Origin: an uncultured Caldilineaceae bacterium
GTDB lineage: Bacteria; Chloroflexota; Anaerolineae; Caldilineales; Caldilineaceae
Direction of reading: 5' to 3'
Length of the DNA: 64,000 nucleotides
NCBI GenBank assembly: GCA_951812725.1
Contig: OX638330.1
Location: forward strand, 3,637,405-3,701,404
Shown: one piece after another, positions 26,979 through 35,806 of the stretch
Layout of the letters: each line of letters opens with the position of its first letter
How positions within the stretch are numbered: position 1 is the stretch's first letter
Notes under the pieces: model-generated
Database searches by the model: none
The model's input: only the letters and a program-made list of their open reading frames with translations
Told to the model about the DNA's origin: nothing
Translations under genes and position numbers: made by a program

Positions 26979-28019
26979 ATGTCAACCCCTCATCATATCC
27001 GTCTAGGCAGCCGCGGTTCGGCCCTCGCTCTCTGGCAAACAGAGCATGTGGCGACGCTCCTGCGCGCTAATTATCCTGACCTGTCAGTCGAAACGGTTGT
27101 TATCCAGACCAGAGGAGACCGTTTCAAGGACAGGCCGCTGCCTAGCATTGGCGGCAAAGGCCTGTTTACAGAGGAATTGGAGGAGAGGCTGCGCCAAGGG
27201 AGAATTGACGCAGCCGTCCACAGCCTGAAGGACTTGCCGGTGGTAGATCCGGCGGGGCTGGCTCTGGGTGCAATCCCGACCAGGGGCGATGTAGGCGATG
27301 CACTTGTGGTGCGTAAGGGAGAAGAGGCAGCCCCGGAGGCGGGAGGGGGGCCGCGGCAGCCCGGGATTCTTCCTCTTCACGAAGGCGCTGTGGTTGGTAC
27401 AGGAAGCCGGCGCCGGGCGGCGCAACTGCTGGCGCAGCGCCCAGACTTGCGGATCCTGGATATCCGGGGGAATGTCGACACCCGCGTCCGCAAAACTCTT
27501 GATCCGGCCGGAAAGTACGATGCTGTGGTTCTAGCCGCCGCCGGGTTGAAGCGGCTGGGGCTGGCCGGGCTCATCTCGCTTACTCTGCCGTTTGAGACGA
27601 TGTTACCGGCGCCAGGGCAAGGCGCGCTGGCAGTGCAGTGCCGAAAGGAAGCTGATTGGCTTGCCTTTTTTGGAGGCATAGATGACGGGAATACGCGCGC
27701 GGCTGTTACGGCAGAGCGGGCCTTCCTCGCCGGGCTTGGCGGAGGCTGTCGCGCTCCGGTAGGCGCGCTGGGTGAATGCGGCGATGGCGACGGAGTTAGC
27801 AGTAGCCTGGGGGATGGGAAAAAGGCGAGAAGGTTGCGCCTCCTGGGCCGCGTTAGCGCGCTGGACGGGAGCCGCCAACTTGATGCGCAGATGGACGGTC
27901 TATATGATGACGCAGAGCAGATTGGGCAGTGTGTTGCGGAACTGATTTTGCGCAAAGGGGCGCAGGAGATTATCGATCAGATCAGTGAAAATGAAGCAAT
28001 GCTGGACGCGGACAGTTAG
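26979..28019 (+). CDS. hemC: Hydroxymethylbilane synthase (porphobilinogen deaminase)
   Basis: A 346-residue enzyme that joins four porphobilinogens in tetrapyrrole synthesis. The N-terminal IRLGSRGSALALWQ, the GGKGLFTEELEE loop, HSLKDLP and the DIRGNVDTR segment are family hallmarks. Cys257 in GGGCRAPVG should carry the dipyrromethane cofactor. It is longer than usual owing to Gly/Pro-rich insertions at about 115-130 and 268-282. hemD follows after 50 bp and hemB further on. Confidence 0.95.
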   Translation: MSTPHHIRLGSRGSALALWQTEHVATLLRANYPDLSVETVVIQTRGDRFKDRPLPSIGGKGLFTEELEERLRQGRIDAAVHSLKDLPVVDPAGLALGAIPTRGDVGDALVVRKGEEAAPEAGGGPRQPGILPLHEGAVVGTGSRRRAAQLLAQRPDLRILDIRGNVDTRVRKTLDPAGKYDAVVLAAAGLKRLGLAGLISLTLPFETMLPAPGQGALAVQCRKEADWLAFFGGIDDGNTRAAVTAERAFLAGLGGGCRAPVGALGECGDGDGVSSSLGDGKKARRLRLLGRVSALDGSRQLDAQMDGLYDDAEQIGQCVAELILRKGAQEIIDQISENEAMLDADS

Positions 28020-28069
28020 CCTTAGCCGACAGATATCCATTCTCATTCAGAGCAGGAAGAACAGATAAG

Positions 28070-28870
28070 ATGAACACGCAAACGCTTACAGGCCTAAGGA
28101 TTGCGAATACGCGCGCTTTGCGCCAGGCGCCATCTTTGACCAGACTGTTGGAAGCGGAGGGCGCAGAGGTACTGCACTATCCGACGGTTGAAATCGAGCC
28201 TTGTCCCGATACAAATGAGTTTGATTCGGCCCTGAAAGAGATGGCCGAGGGGAGGTTCGACTGGCTAATAGTGACCAGCACGAACACAGTATATGTTCTG
28301 GCGGACCGGCTGCAGGAACTGGGAATTGGGACGGAAAGTGTCGCACGCTCCAAAACGAAGGTGGCGGCTGTCGGCTCTGCGACCGCAGCCACCATTGCCC
28401 AAGAGCTGAACTTGGTAACAGACCTGTTGCCGGATGATTATGTGGCAGAATCGCTGGCTGCCAGCCTGCAGGTTAGGAGGGGACAACAGGTGTTCCTGCC
28501 CCAATCCGCGATTGCCAGACCGGTGCTGGTAAAGGCCTTGCGCAGAGCTGGCGCTGAGGTCAGAGCGGTTGCGGCATACCAGACGGTTGTCGGACATGGA
28601 GGGGATGATCTGCCGCGGCACTTTTGGCAAGGGGACGTTGACGTCGTCCTGTTTACGAGCGCTTCGACCGTTCACAATTTTGTGCAGCGGCTCAAGGCCG
28701 AAAGTGGTGATGCCGGTATGCTGTGCGACGTGACTGTGGCCTGCATTGGCCCGATGACAGCGGAGGCGGCGCGGCGGCATGAGCTGCCGGTGCAAGTTGT
28801 AGCCGAGAATCGCACCGTGGAGGGGCTTGTACACAGCCTGAAGTCCTATCTTGCCCAGCGTAGAAGATGA
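28070..28870 (+). CDS. hemD: Uroporphyrinogen-III synthase
   Basis: A 266-residue protein that closes and inverts ring D of hydroxymethylbilane. Sequence is weakly conserved in this family, but LTGLRIANTRALRQAPSL, DWLIVTSTNTVYVL, VAAVGSATAATI, and VVLFTSASTVHNF match the two-lobed fold, and position right after hemC supports it. Its last four bases overlap the start of the next gene, implying coupled translation. Confidence 0.9.
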   Translation: MNTQTLTGLRIANTRALRQAPSLTRLLEAEGAEVLHYPTVEIEPCPDTNEFDSALKEMAEGRFDWLIVTSTNTVYVLADRLQELGIGTESVARSKTKVAAVGSATAATIAQELNLVTDLLPDDYVAESLAASLQVRRGQQVFLPQSAIARPVLVKALRRAGAEVRAVAAYQTVVGHGGDDLPRHFWQGDVDVVLFTSASTVHNFVQRLKAESGDAGMLCDVTVACIGPMTAEAARRHELPVQVVAENRTVEGLVHSLKSYLAQRRR

Positions 28871-29637
28871 CGACGCTGGGCTCCAGCACGCGCTTTGACG
28901 GGCGGGTTGACAATTATCTCAAATACAGGCCGCGCTACCCGCAAAGTATCATCCCATTCTTGAAGAAAGAGATTGGGCTCGCCGAAGAATGGCTGGTTGC
29001 CGATATCGGATCCGGCACGGGATTTCTGGCAGAGCGTTTTGTCGAATTTGGCTGCGATGTGACGGGGGTGGAGCCAAACGCCGCCATGCGCCAGGCGGGA
29101 GACGACTATCTATGCAGCCGCCGAAACTTTCGCAGTGTCGATGGAACTGCGGAAAGCACTGGGTTGGCAATGGCGTCTTACGATCTTGTAACTGCTGGAC
29201 AGGCCTTCCACTGGTTCGAGCCAGTTCGCGCTCGGATGGAGTTCAAACGCATCTTGCGACCACCTGGATGGATCGTTCTGGTTTGGAATTCGCGGCCCGC
29301 TGGCAGTTCCCTTGTCACGCAAGAATACGAGTCGATTCTGGAAGAACTGCACCAGGATTACACACAGGTTGCGGAGAAGAACGCACGGCCTGAAACGATG
29401 GACAGCTTCCTGGACGATGGGGCGTCTTTGGCGCATGCACGATTTCCCAATCCCCAATCATATACGTGGGAGCAGTTGCGAGGGCGGGCGCTTTCGTCTT
29501 CGTATGCGCCGCTGCCGTCCGACCAGAGGCACGGGTGGTTTGTCAGCGCGTTGAGGGCGCTGTTTGAACGGAGGCAGGAGGATGGCGAGCTGGCATTCAT
29601 GTACGAGACGAACTTATATTGGGGCGAACTATTGTAA
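28867..29637 (+). CDS. Class I SAM-dependent methyltransferase
   Basis: A 256-residue Rossmann-type methyltransferase. SAM-binding motif I is VADIGSGTGFLAERF, an acidic residue follows strand two (VTGVEPNAAM), and DLVTAGQAFHWF resembles the family that includes trans-aconitate methyltransferase-like and other small-molecule methyltransferases. Start overlaps the hemD stop in ATGA. Sitting inside a hem operon, it might act on a tetrapyrrole or its precursors, but the sequence is not of the CobA/SUMT type; the substrate is unknown. Confidence 0.82.
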   Translation: MTTLGSSTRFDGRVDNYLKYRPRYPQSIIPFLKKEIGLAEEWLVADIGSGTGFLAERFVEFGCDVTGVEPNAAMRQAGDDYLCSRRNFRSVDGTAESTGLAMASYDLVTAGQAFHWFEPVRARMEFKRILRPPGWIVLVWNSRPAGSSLVTQEYESILEELHQDYTQVAEKNARPETMDSFLDDGASLAHARFPNPQSYTWEQLRGRALSSSYAPLPSDQRHGWFVSALRALFERRQEDGELAFMYETNLYWGELL

Positions 29638-29733
29638 GGTTCGCCAGGGTTACCTGGTTTAGGGCTAGCCGGGATGCCCCCTGAGCGGGCCATCTCTTGT
29701 CTCCTCGTAAGTGGTGAAAATGGCGGTGAAACT

Positions 29734-30798
29734 ATGAATGTCTTCCAGCCTGTGCAGGCTACCATGAATGGTCGTGCGACCGCTTCGGACCGGGTGCTGC
29801 GCCCGCGGCGGATGCGAATTAGTCCGGCGATGCGGCGTATGGTTCGCGAGACAACGCTCTCGCCGGCCGATTTCATTTATCCGTTGTTCGTGCGTTTCGG
29901 CCGGGGCGAGCGCCGACCGATCGCTTCGATGCCGGGTCAGTTTCAGCTCACGGTAGACGAATTGGCCAGAGAGGCCGATTCGATCCTGGAACTGGGGATT
30001 CCAGCGGTGCTTCTTTTTGGTATACCGGAGGAGAAGGACTGGTGCGGAAGCGACAACTTCAGTCCCCACGGGGTGGTGCCTGAAGCGATTCGGGCGTTGA
30101 AAGAGGCTGCCCCAGAACTGATCGTTATCTCCGACATGTGTTTCTGCGAATATACGGACCACGGCCACTGCGGGGTGATCAATACTCCAACAGTGGACGG
30201 CTACACCGCGGCGCTGCCGGAGGGCTATCTGCTCAACGACCCGACTTTGGAGCTGATAGGACGGGCGTCGGTTGTCCACGCAGAGGCAGGGGCGGATATC
30301 ATCGCGCCGTCGGCGATGTTGGACGGGATGGTGGCGGCGACCCGCGGCGCGCTGGATGAGGCCGATTTGGAGCATGTGCCGATTCTGAGCTATGCGGCTA
30401 AGTATGCCAGCAGTTTCTATGGACCTTTTCGCGAGGCTGCCGAAAACCCCCCTTCGTTTGGCGACCGCGGCCAGTACCAGATGGACCCGGCCAACCGCCG
30501 CGAGGCGCTCAAGGAGGTTGCGCTCGATGTCGCCGAAGGGGCGGATATGATCATGGTCAAACCGGCGCTGCCCTATCTTGATGTGCTGGCGGCGGTGCGA
30601 AAGGAGTTCAATCTGCCCACGGCCGCCTATCAGGTGAGCGGAGAGTACGCGATGCTGCATGCGGCTGCATCAAATGGATGGCTCGACCTGCAGAAGTGCG
30701 CCCTGGAGAGCCTGACAAGCATCAAACGGGCGGGCGCAGACATGATCTTGACTTACTTTGCCAAGGATGCGGCGCGATGGTTGTCCGCGGGGCAGTAG
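29734..30798 (+). CDS. hemB: Delta-aminolevulinic acid dehydratase (porphobilinogen synthase)
   Basis: A protein of about 354 residues joining two 5-aminolevulinates. ATG 29734 is chosen; an ATG at 29674 would add 20 residues unlike the family, and one at 29764 is also possible. RPRRMRISPAMRRMV is the family start. The zinc-type Cys cluster is MCFCEYTDHGHCG, and the two active-site Lys lie in AAKYASSFYGPF and MVKPALPYLD. It closes the hemC-hemD-methyltransferase-hemB set. The late steps and hemA/hemL are not in this window. Confidence 0.95.
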   Translation: MNVFQPVQATMNGRATASDRVLRPRRMRISPAMRRMVRETTLSPADFIYPLFVRFGRGERRPIASMPGQFQLTVDELAREADSILELGIPAVLLFGIPEEKDWCGSDNFSPHGVVPEAIRALKEAAPELIVISDMCFCEYTDHGHCGVINTPTVDGYTAALPEGYLLNDPTLELIGRASVVHAEAGADIIAPSAMLDGMVAATRGALDEADLEHVPILSYAAKYASSFYGPFREAAENPPSFGDRGQYQMDPANRREALKEVALDVAEGADMIMVKPALPYLDVLAAVRKEFNLPTAAYQVSGEYAMLHAAASNGWLDLQKCALESLTSIKRAGADMILTYFAKDAARWLSAGQ

Positions 30799-30908
30799 AG
30801 ACCTGTAAGCGTTGGTGGGGAAAGGCACTTTAGCTGAAATTCGAATGGCGGCACGGCATTCTCTTTAATGTGTTTTGAAAACTGCACCACTTCTCTATTG
30901 CCTTTAAT

Positions 30909-30937
30909 TTGCTCATCAAGCGTCGTTTGGCTATACT
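30909..30937 (+). promoter_or_regulatory. Possible promoter of tRNA-Ser
   Basis: TTGCTC (30909-30914) and TATACT (30932-30937) with a 17-bp spacer, 59 bp before the tRNA. The -35 is weak; position supports it. Confidence 0.45.
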
Positions 30938-30995
30938 GATTCGGCTTTTGAAAGGGCAAGTGCATAGGTACTCTGATGTAAGCCCCTTTCGATTC

Positions 30996-31082
<87 letters not shown>

Positions 31083-31111
31083 CCTCGCGTGTTTGCATCG
31101 CTTCGTCAGTT

Positions 31112-31206
31112 GCTGGGTCCTGTGCGGCAGGGCACCGTGAACCCCGTCAGGGCCGGAAGGCAGCAGCGGTAAGCGATTCGTCCTGGGTGCCACAGGGTTG
31201 CCTGGT
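31112..31206 (+). ncRNA. ffs: Signal recognition particle RNA, small bacterial (4.5S) type
   Basis: The conserved helix 8 core is seen at 31134-31175: GTGAACCCCGTCAGG, then GCCGGAAGGCAGCAGC with the GGAA tetraloop, then GGTAAG. The flanks pair as one long hairpin (CCTGTG-GGCA on the left with TGCC-CACAGG on the right). No Alu domain, so it is the short form. This RNA binds Ffh and directs membrane proteins to FtsY. Ends are approximate. Confidence 0.93.
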
Positions 31207-31357
31207 GGCTGGCGAAGCGGTGCGAACACGTGACTTCTTTTTTCCCATTCTCTGTCACTTCACCTTCCCTCGCCGGCGAACCGACGCTCAACCGGGCGGC
31301 AGTGCGTTCAGCATATATTCCGGGCGCGACGCCGCGAGCCCACGGACCTGAGACTCC

Positions 31358-32599
31358 TTGCTCAAGCATAATCCGGCCCGTATCTACCTTGTCATAGGCG
31401 GTGGGCGGGCGCTCTTCAACGCGCTGGTCTTCACGATCAATTTAATTTACCAGGTTCAGACGGTCGGACTGAATCCACTGCAGATGGTACTGGTGGGCAC
31501 AGTCCTGGAAGTGACCGTATTGTTGTTCGAGGTTCCCACCGGCGCGGTTGCCGACGTATACTCGCGCCGGCTTTCGGTGCTGATCGGGTTGGCCCTGGTC
31601 GGCTGCGGCTACTTGCTGGAGGGGTCGATCCCACTGTTCTGGGCCGTGCTGGGCGCGCAGGTGTTGTGGGGCATTGGCTTTACGTTCCTTAGCGGCGCGT
31701 TACAGGCCTGGCTGGCAGACGAAATCGGCGCTGAGGCGGCCGGGCCGGTCTATTTGCGTTCGGCGCAGGTAGAGTTGATGACCGGACTGGCCGGCACCGG
31801 CGTCAGTGTTTGGCTGGCGCGACGCTGGCTACAGCTGCCTATCCTGGTCGGCGGCGTGATGTATATCGCGCTGGCGGCATTCATGGCCCTGATCATGCCG
31901 GAAAGGGGCTTTCGGCCCACCCCACCGGAAGAGCGGGAGACATGGAAAGAGATGGTGACCACTGCCAAGGCTGGGATGCGGGCGGTGCGCGACCATCGGG
32001 CGCTGCGCATTGTGGTTGGGCTCAGCCTGGTGACAGGTCTGTATAGCGAGGGGTATGATCGCCTTTGGACGCCGCATATGCTGGACAATTTCAGGTTTCC
32101 GTCGCTGTTCGGGCTGGAGGACGCTCTGATCTGGTTCGGAATAATTGGCGTGGGCGCGACTTTGACCGGTATCGCAGCCAACGAGTTAGCGCGGCGCGGG
32201 CGGGCGACCGAGGTACCGGCGCGCACTGTCAACTGGCTGACGATACTATACGGGCTGTTGGCGGCGAGCCTGCTGCTGCTGGCATGGACGCGTAGTTTCT
32301 GGTTTGCAGTGCTGGCGCTGTGGGCGATCAGCCTGTGCCGAAGCACGCAGGATCCGTTAGAGAACGCGTGGATCGTGCGCAATACAAAGAGCGCGCAGCG
32401 GGCAACGGTCATCTCGGTGTGGGGACAGGCAAACTCTTTGGGTCAGGCGGCGGGCGGACCGGTACTTGGCTGGATCGGGACGGCTACGCGTATCCCGACG
32501 GCGCTGACTGTCTCTTCAGTGGTGCTATTGCCGGCCCAATTGCTGCTGGCGCTGGCGAGGAAGGACCGAATGCCGAGTGAAGAGGAAGGCCAAGACTGA
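31358..32599 (+). CDS. MFS transporter
   Basis: A 413-residue membrane protein with about 12 hydrophobic segments. The loop after helix two reads VADVYSRRLSVLIG, a form of the MFS motif A. It starts at TTG 31358, since no ATG or GTG fits upstream of the first helix; ribosome site is weak. Substrate cannot be told; the overall pattern resembles drug/solute exporters of the MFS_1 group. The acetyltransferase gene begins 25 bp after its stop, likely in the same transcript. Confidence 0.85.
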   Translation: MLKHNPARIYLVIGGGRALFNALVFTINLIYQVQTVGLNPLQMVLVGTVLEVTVLLFEVPTGAVADVYSRRLSVLIGLALVGCGYLLEGSIPLFWAVLGAQVLWGIGFTFLSGALQAWLADEIGAEAAGPVYLRSAQVELMTGLAGTGVSVWLARRWLQLPILVGGVMYIALAAFMALIMPERGFRPTPPEERETWKEMVTTAKAGMRAVRDHRALRIVVGLSLVTGLYSEGYDRLWTPHMLDNFRFPSLFGLEDALIWFGIIGVGATLTGIAANELARRGRATEVPARTVNWLTILYGLLAASLLLLAWTRSFWFAVLALWAISLCRSTQDPLENAWIVRNTKSAQRATVISVWGQANSLGQAAGGPVLGWIGTATRIPTALTVSSVVLLPAQLLLALARKDRMPSEEEGQD

Positions 32600-32624
32600 C
32601 AGAGATGAGGAAAGGAGAGCTTTG

Positions 32625-33161
32625 GTGAGTCCGAATTCAACAAATATAGGAAAGGACTTGTCAATCATAGAGAGCTCGGAGGAGAGCAAAAACTGGCGAC
32701 ATCTGTGGCCGGTTGTCGAGCTGTTGAAACAGCAACAGAATATGCAGGTACAGGCGGGACATTTCCGATCCAGCCACGTGCTGGCGGCTGTGGTGAATGA
32801 CAGGCCGGTAGGGTTTCTGCGTTTTGTTGTGCAGAGAATAGGAGAGGACGCAGGACGGCCGCCAGTTCTGTTTCTGGGACGGACGCTTTTTGAAGCGAAG
32901 ATAATCGCGTTCGGTGTGCTGCCCCAGGAGCGCAACCAGGGGATTGGGCGGGCTCTGCAGCAAGAGGCAATGAGACGTGCACACGAGTTGAACTGCTGTC
33001 AGGTCCGCTCACACAGTGACTATGGCAATGATGCCAACTACCAATTGAAGATTTCTCTGGGATTCGGCATTCAGCCCAGTCTTGAGAACGATTCGGTTTA
33101 CTTTGTAAAGGCCATTCCCACCGCGGACGGCCCGGATTCCACCAGAGGGGAACCTGCGTAA
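32625..33161 (+). CDS. GNAT family N-acetyltransferase
   Basis: A protein of about 178 residues. GTG 32625 is chosen because AAGGAG ends 7 nt before it; an in-frame GTG at 32577 overlaps the MFS gene. The acetyl-CoA pyrophosphate loop is QERNQGIGRAL, preceded by the strand IIAFGVLP, and the C-terminal SLGFGIQP matches the last GNAT motif. Substrate unknown. The next feature is the tmRNA promoter. Confidence 0.85.
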   Translation: MSPNSTNIGKDLSIIESSEESKNWRHLWPVVELLKQQQNMQVQAGHFRSSHVLAAVVNDRPVGFLRFVVQRIGEDAGRPPVLFLGRTLFEAKIIAFGVLPQERNQGIGRALQQEAMRRAHELNCCQVRSHSDYGNDANYQLKISLGFGIQPSLENDSVYFVKAIPTADGPDSTRGEPA

Positions 33162-33164
33162 ATC

Positions 33165-33193
33165 TTGACTTGGCCGGTGGATTGCGGTATAAT
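33165..33193 (+). promoter_or_regulatory. Promoter of tmRNA
   Basis: TTGACT (33165-33170), 17-bp spacer, perfect TATAAT (33188-33193). Expected transcription start falls within a few bases of the mature tmRNA 5' end at 33204. It begins only four bases after the acetyltransferase stop. Confidence 0.88.
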
Positions 33194-33203
33194 TGGGTCA
33201 GAT

Positions 33204-33614
33204 GGGGATGAACGGCTTCGACGGGGCATTGTCAGGCCTGAGACAGCAAGCCGTAGAGCGTCGACTACGTTAAAAAGGCGCAAACACATACAAATGCCAA
33301 AAACACAGGCATGGCTTTCAACTTTGGTTTCACCCCGGCCGCTACTGCGGCTGCGGCGGCCTAGTTAAGCCACTGGCCCCTTAAAAAGGGCCACGGTTCA
33401 TCCCGGTGGGGCCAGCAGGCCGGATGGTCACCGACATAAACTGTGAGCTGCGGCAGCGGCACGCCGATAATGCTGCCTAAGAGAATCGGCTAGTCAGCGA
33501 TGCGCCTCGTGTTGATCCGAGGACCGCCGACAAACCTTATAAAGATCAACTAAGCTTGTAGACGTTTCAGGGCGAATGTTGCGGACGCGGGTTCGATTCC
33601 CGCCATCTCCACCA
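33204..33614 (+). ncRNA. ssrA: tmRNA (transfer-messenger RNA)
   Basis: One-piece tmRNA of 411 nt that frees stalled ribosomes. The 5' end GGGGATGAACGGCTTCGACGG and the 3' end with T arm GGGTTCGATTCCC and CATCTCCACCA form the tRNA-like domain; GGGGATG pairs with CATCTCC and CCA is encoded. The best tag frame starts at GCG 33278 and runs 28 codons to TAG 33362-33364, beginning AQTHTNAKNT and ending AATAAAAA. This is longer than the common 8-15 residues and lacks the usual LAA end. A strong promoter precedes it and a terminator follows. Confidence 0.95.
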
Positions 33615-33657
33615 GAATAATTGATGATCAAGCGGGAAAGATCATCGTTAGACAGAA

Positions 33658-33694
33658 GGCGATCCGGCTGAAGAACCGGATCGCCTTTTTGTTT
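33658..33694 (+). terminator. Rho-independent terminator downstream of tmRNA
   Basis: A perfect 10-bp stem GGCGATCCGG (33658-33667) with CCGGATCGCC (33676-33685), 8-nt loop, followed by TTTTTGTTT. Confidence 0.93.
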
Positions 33695-33755
33695 CCGAAA
33701 AAGGGTCAAGCGTTTTCGGTGGTGGAATGGCAGAGCACTCTGATGGACCACGACT

Positions 33756-33784
33756 CTGGCATTTCACTAGACATCGCTTACAAT
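33756..33784 (+). promoter_or_regulatory. Possible promoter of the MNT/HEPN pair
   Basis: CTGGCA (33756-33761) and TACAAT (33779-33784) are 17 bp apart, 52 bp before the mntA-like start. The match is moderate. Confidence 0.4.
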
Positions 33785-33835
33785 GTGCGCGAGATGACCT
33801 GCATTCTTGCGTTGGACACGCAAGGGAAGTGAGCC

Positions 33836-34126
33836 ATGAAAAGAGAGCAACTAATAGAGGTGCTCAGAAAACACAAGCCTGCGCTGGCACAACGATTCGG
33901 CGTGGCAGAACTCGCTCTGTTTGGGTCCGCTGCGCGTGACACGGCTGAGGAAGAGAGCGATGTGGACATTCTCGTTCACTTCGACGGACCTGCTACTTCG
34001 AAGCGGTATTTTGGCGTTCAGTTCTACATTGAAGATTTGCTGGGCCGGCCCGTGGATCTAGTAACTACGAAAGCGTTGCGGAAGGAACTGCGCCCCTTTG
34101 TAGAACGGGAAGCTATTGATGTGTGA
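33836..34126 (+). CDS. mntA: MNT-type nucleotidyltransferase antitoxin
   Basis: A 96-residue minimal nucleotidyltransferase. The catalytic motif is FGSAARDTAEEESDVDIL, that is GS followed by the two Asp of the SDxD metal site, and a third acidic residue lies in RPVDLVT. In studied MntA/HepT modules such proteins neutralise the HEPN toxin by adding AMP to it. The start follows a weak GTGAG ribosome site. It overlaps the toxin gene by 8 bp, which fits a toxin-antitoxin pair. Confidence 0.9.
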   Translation: MKREQLIEVLRKHKPALAQRFGVAELALFGSAARDTAEEESDVDILVHFDGPATSKRYFGVQFYIEDLLGRPVDLVTTKALRKELRPFVEREAIDV

Positions 34127-34490
34127 GGGCGAGCAAGAAGGGCGCAACTGGCGGCTCTACGTGCAGGATATGTGTGAATTCAGCGAAAAGGTCCTTACCT
34201 ACACGCAAGGCCTGGACTTGGATGCGTTCATTGCCGATAGCCTGACCTATGATGCTACCCTCCGGAACATTGAACTGATAGGGGAGGCTGCAACCCATAT
34301 TCCTAGCGACGTACGCGAAGCACACCCAGAGATTCAGTGGCGCCAGATTATCGGGACGCGCAATCAAGTCGCGCACGCGTATCTAGGGTTGGATGACGAT
34401 GTTATCTGGGACATTATTTGTACCGATATCCCGGGCCTTCTGCCCGCACTGCGGAATCTGTTGGCAACAGCGAAAGGGGAAGGCAAGTAA
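34119..34490 (+). CDS. hepT: HEPN-domain (DUF86) RNase toxin
   Basis: A 123-residue all-helical HEPN protein. The RNase motif Rx4HxY is intact as RNQVAHAY near residue 87. RNIELIGEAATHIP and AHPEIQWRQI are typical of the DUF86 group. ATG 34119 is used; it overlaps the antitoxin stop (ATGTGTGA). The pair probably cleaves RNA or tRNA when not AMPylated. It lies just beyond tmRNA and its terminator, a usual place for acquired genes. The 275 bp after it hold nothing recognisable. Confidence 0.92.
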   Translation: MCEGEQEGRNWRLYVQDMCEFSEKVLTYTQGLDLDAFIADSLTYDATLRNIELIGEAATHIPSDVREAHPEIQWRQIIGTRNQVAHAYLGLDDDVIWDIICTDIPGLLPALRNLLATAKGEGK

Positions 34491-34765
34491 ATTGGGAGGC
34501 AGAATCTGCGGGCGCAAAAAGAGACGCCCCCCACTAAAGGACGGACGTCAGACCAGCGATATTATTTTTGGGATGGTATGTATGGTTTACACTTTGCATC
34601 GGGATACTGTCGACTGTTTGTCCTAAGAGGTCACTGTATATCATTCACTGACATTTGCTTCGGTGAATGTACGAGCCAGTAGGTTGCCTCATCATTAGTG
34701 ACCCAGCGACCAATACCACCTTTGAGTCGCGAATGGCAGAAGTCGCTGGGACTGTAATTCCTCAC

Positions 34766-35725
34766 TCAACTCTTCAATTCCAGGTAGGCTATCTCTTCCT
34801 CGGTCAATTTAATCTCCGATGCCTCGACGTTAACGCGTACCTCTTCGACGGTACGCGTCCCTGACAAGGCGTGGATGCCGTCGGGCTGGTTGTAGACGTA
34901 GGCCAGGGCGATGTGCGGAACAGTGACGCCCTTGCTTGCGGCCAGCTCCTGAACGCGGTCGTGGCGCTGGAAGTTTTCCTCGTTGCAGTAAACCTTGACG
35001 GCGAGCTGATCATACGACTCGGTAAAAGAGTCGAGGTTGTCACGATGGAAGCGGCCGCTGAAAAAGCCGCCGGCCAGGCTGGACCATACAAAGAGCGTGA
35101 CACCGTTCTCGCGGCACCAGGCGCGGGCGTTCTCCCCGGCCGGGCCGCCTAAGCTGACGCAGTCTCGCCAGGGCGGCTCTATCTGTACGGCGAGGCTGAA
35201 CTGGGGGCTGCTGACGACGAAGGGGGTCAGCCCGTGGGCTGCGGCGTACTCGTTGGCCTCCTGCAGGCGTTCGGCGGTCCAGTTGGAGCCGCCGTAGGCG
35301 TCGATCTGGCCGGCTTCCTTGGCTGCGTGGAGAGTCTCCACGATTGGCCCGACCGGCTTGTCGGGGTCGTCTCGGTGCAGCACGTACAGGTCGATGCTGT
35401 CGACTTTGAAGCGGGCGAGGCTGTCGTGGAGGTCTGACTGGATGTCGTAGGGGGTGACCCGTTTGCGGTCCTGGCTGTGGTGCGCGCCTTTGCCGAGGAT
35501 GACGATTTCGTCGCGCAGGCCGCGCGCGTTGATCCACTGGCCGATGGCGCGTTCATTGTCGCCGCCGCCATAGCCGTGGGCGGTGTCGAGGCAGTTGCCG
35601 CCGGCCGCGTGGAACGCGTCCAGGACGGGGAAGGCGTCGTCGGGATTGCGTGTGTTTATCCACATTGTTCCCAGCACGAGGCGGGAGACGGGTTTATCGA
35701 TGCCGGGGATGTTGGAATAGAGCAT
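34766..35725 (-). CDS. Aldo/keto reductase
   Basis: A 319-residue NADPH-dependent (beta/alpha)8 reductase. The start of the barrel is SRLVLGTMWIN, Asp and Tyr of the tetrad lie in NCLDTAHGYGGGDNE, Lys in IVILGKGAHH, and His in LYVLHRDDP. The NADPH phosphate site is in the C-terminal part near GTRTVEEV. AGGAG sits 8 nt before the ATG. Fits the group acting on sugars or similar carbonyls; substrate unknown. Confidence 0.9.
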   Translation of the reverse strand: MLYSNIPGIDKPVSRLVLGTMWINTRNPDDAFPVLDAFHAAGGNCLDTAHGYGGGDNERAIGQWINARGLRDEIVILGKGAHHSQDRKRVTPYDIQSDLHDSLARFKVDSIDLYVLHRDDPDKPVGPIVETLHAAKEAGQIDAYGGSNWTAERLQEANEYAAAHGLTPFVVSSPQFSLAVQIEPPWRDCVSLGGPAGENARAWCRENGVTLFVWSSLAGGFFSGRFHRDNLDSFTESYDQLAVKVYCNEENFQRHDRVQELAASKGVTVPHIALAYVYNQPDGIHALSGTRTVEEVRVNVEASEIKLTEEEIAYLELKS

Positions 35726-35806
35726 GTATGGTACTCCTGAGTGAAGGGCGATTTAGAGTAACGCCTAATTAATGAAAACCAAGGGAACAGGTTGAAACAG
35801 ATGCGA

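Noticed and set aside
33590..34490. Integrated island bounded by a duplicated ssrA 3' end
   Set aside because: No second copy of the ssrA end was found downstream, and no integrase gene is present.
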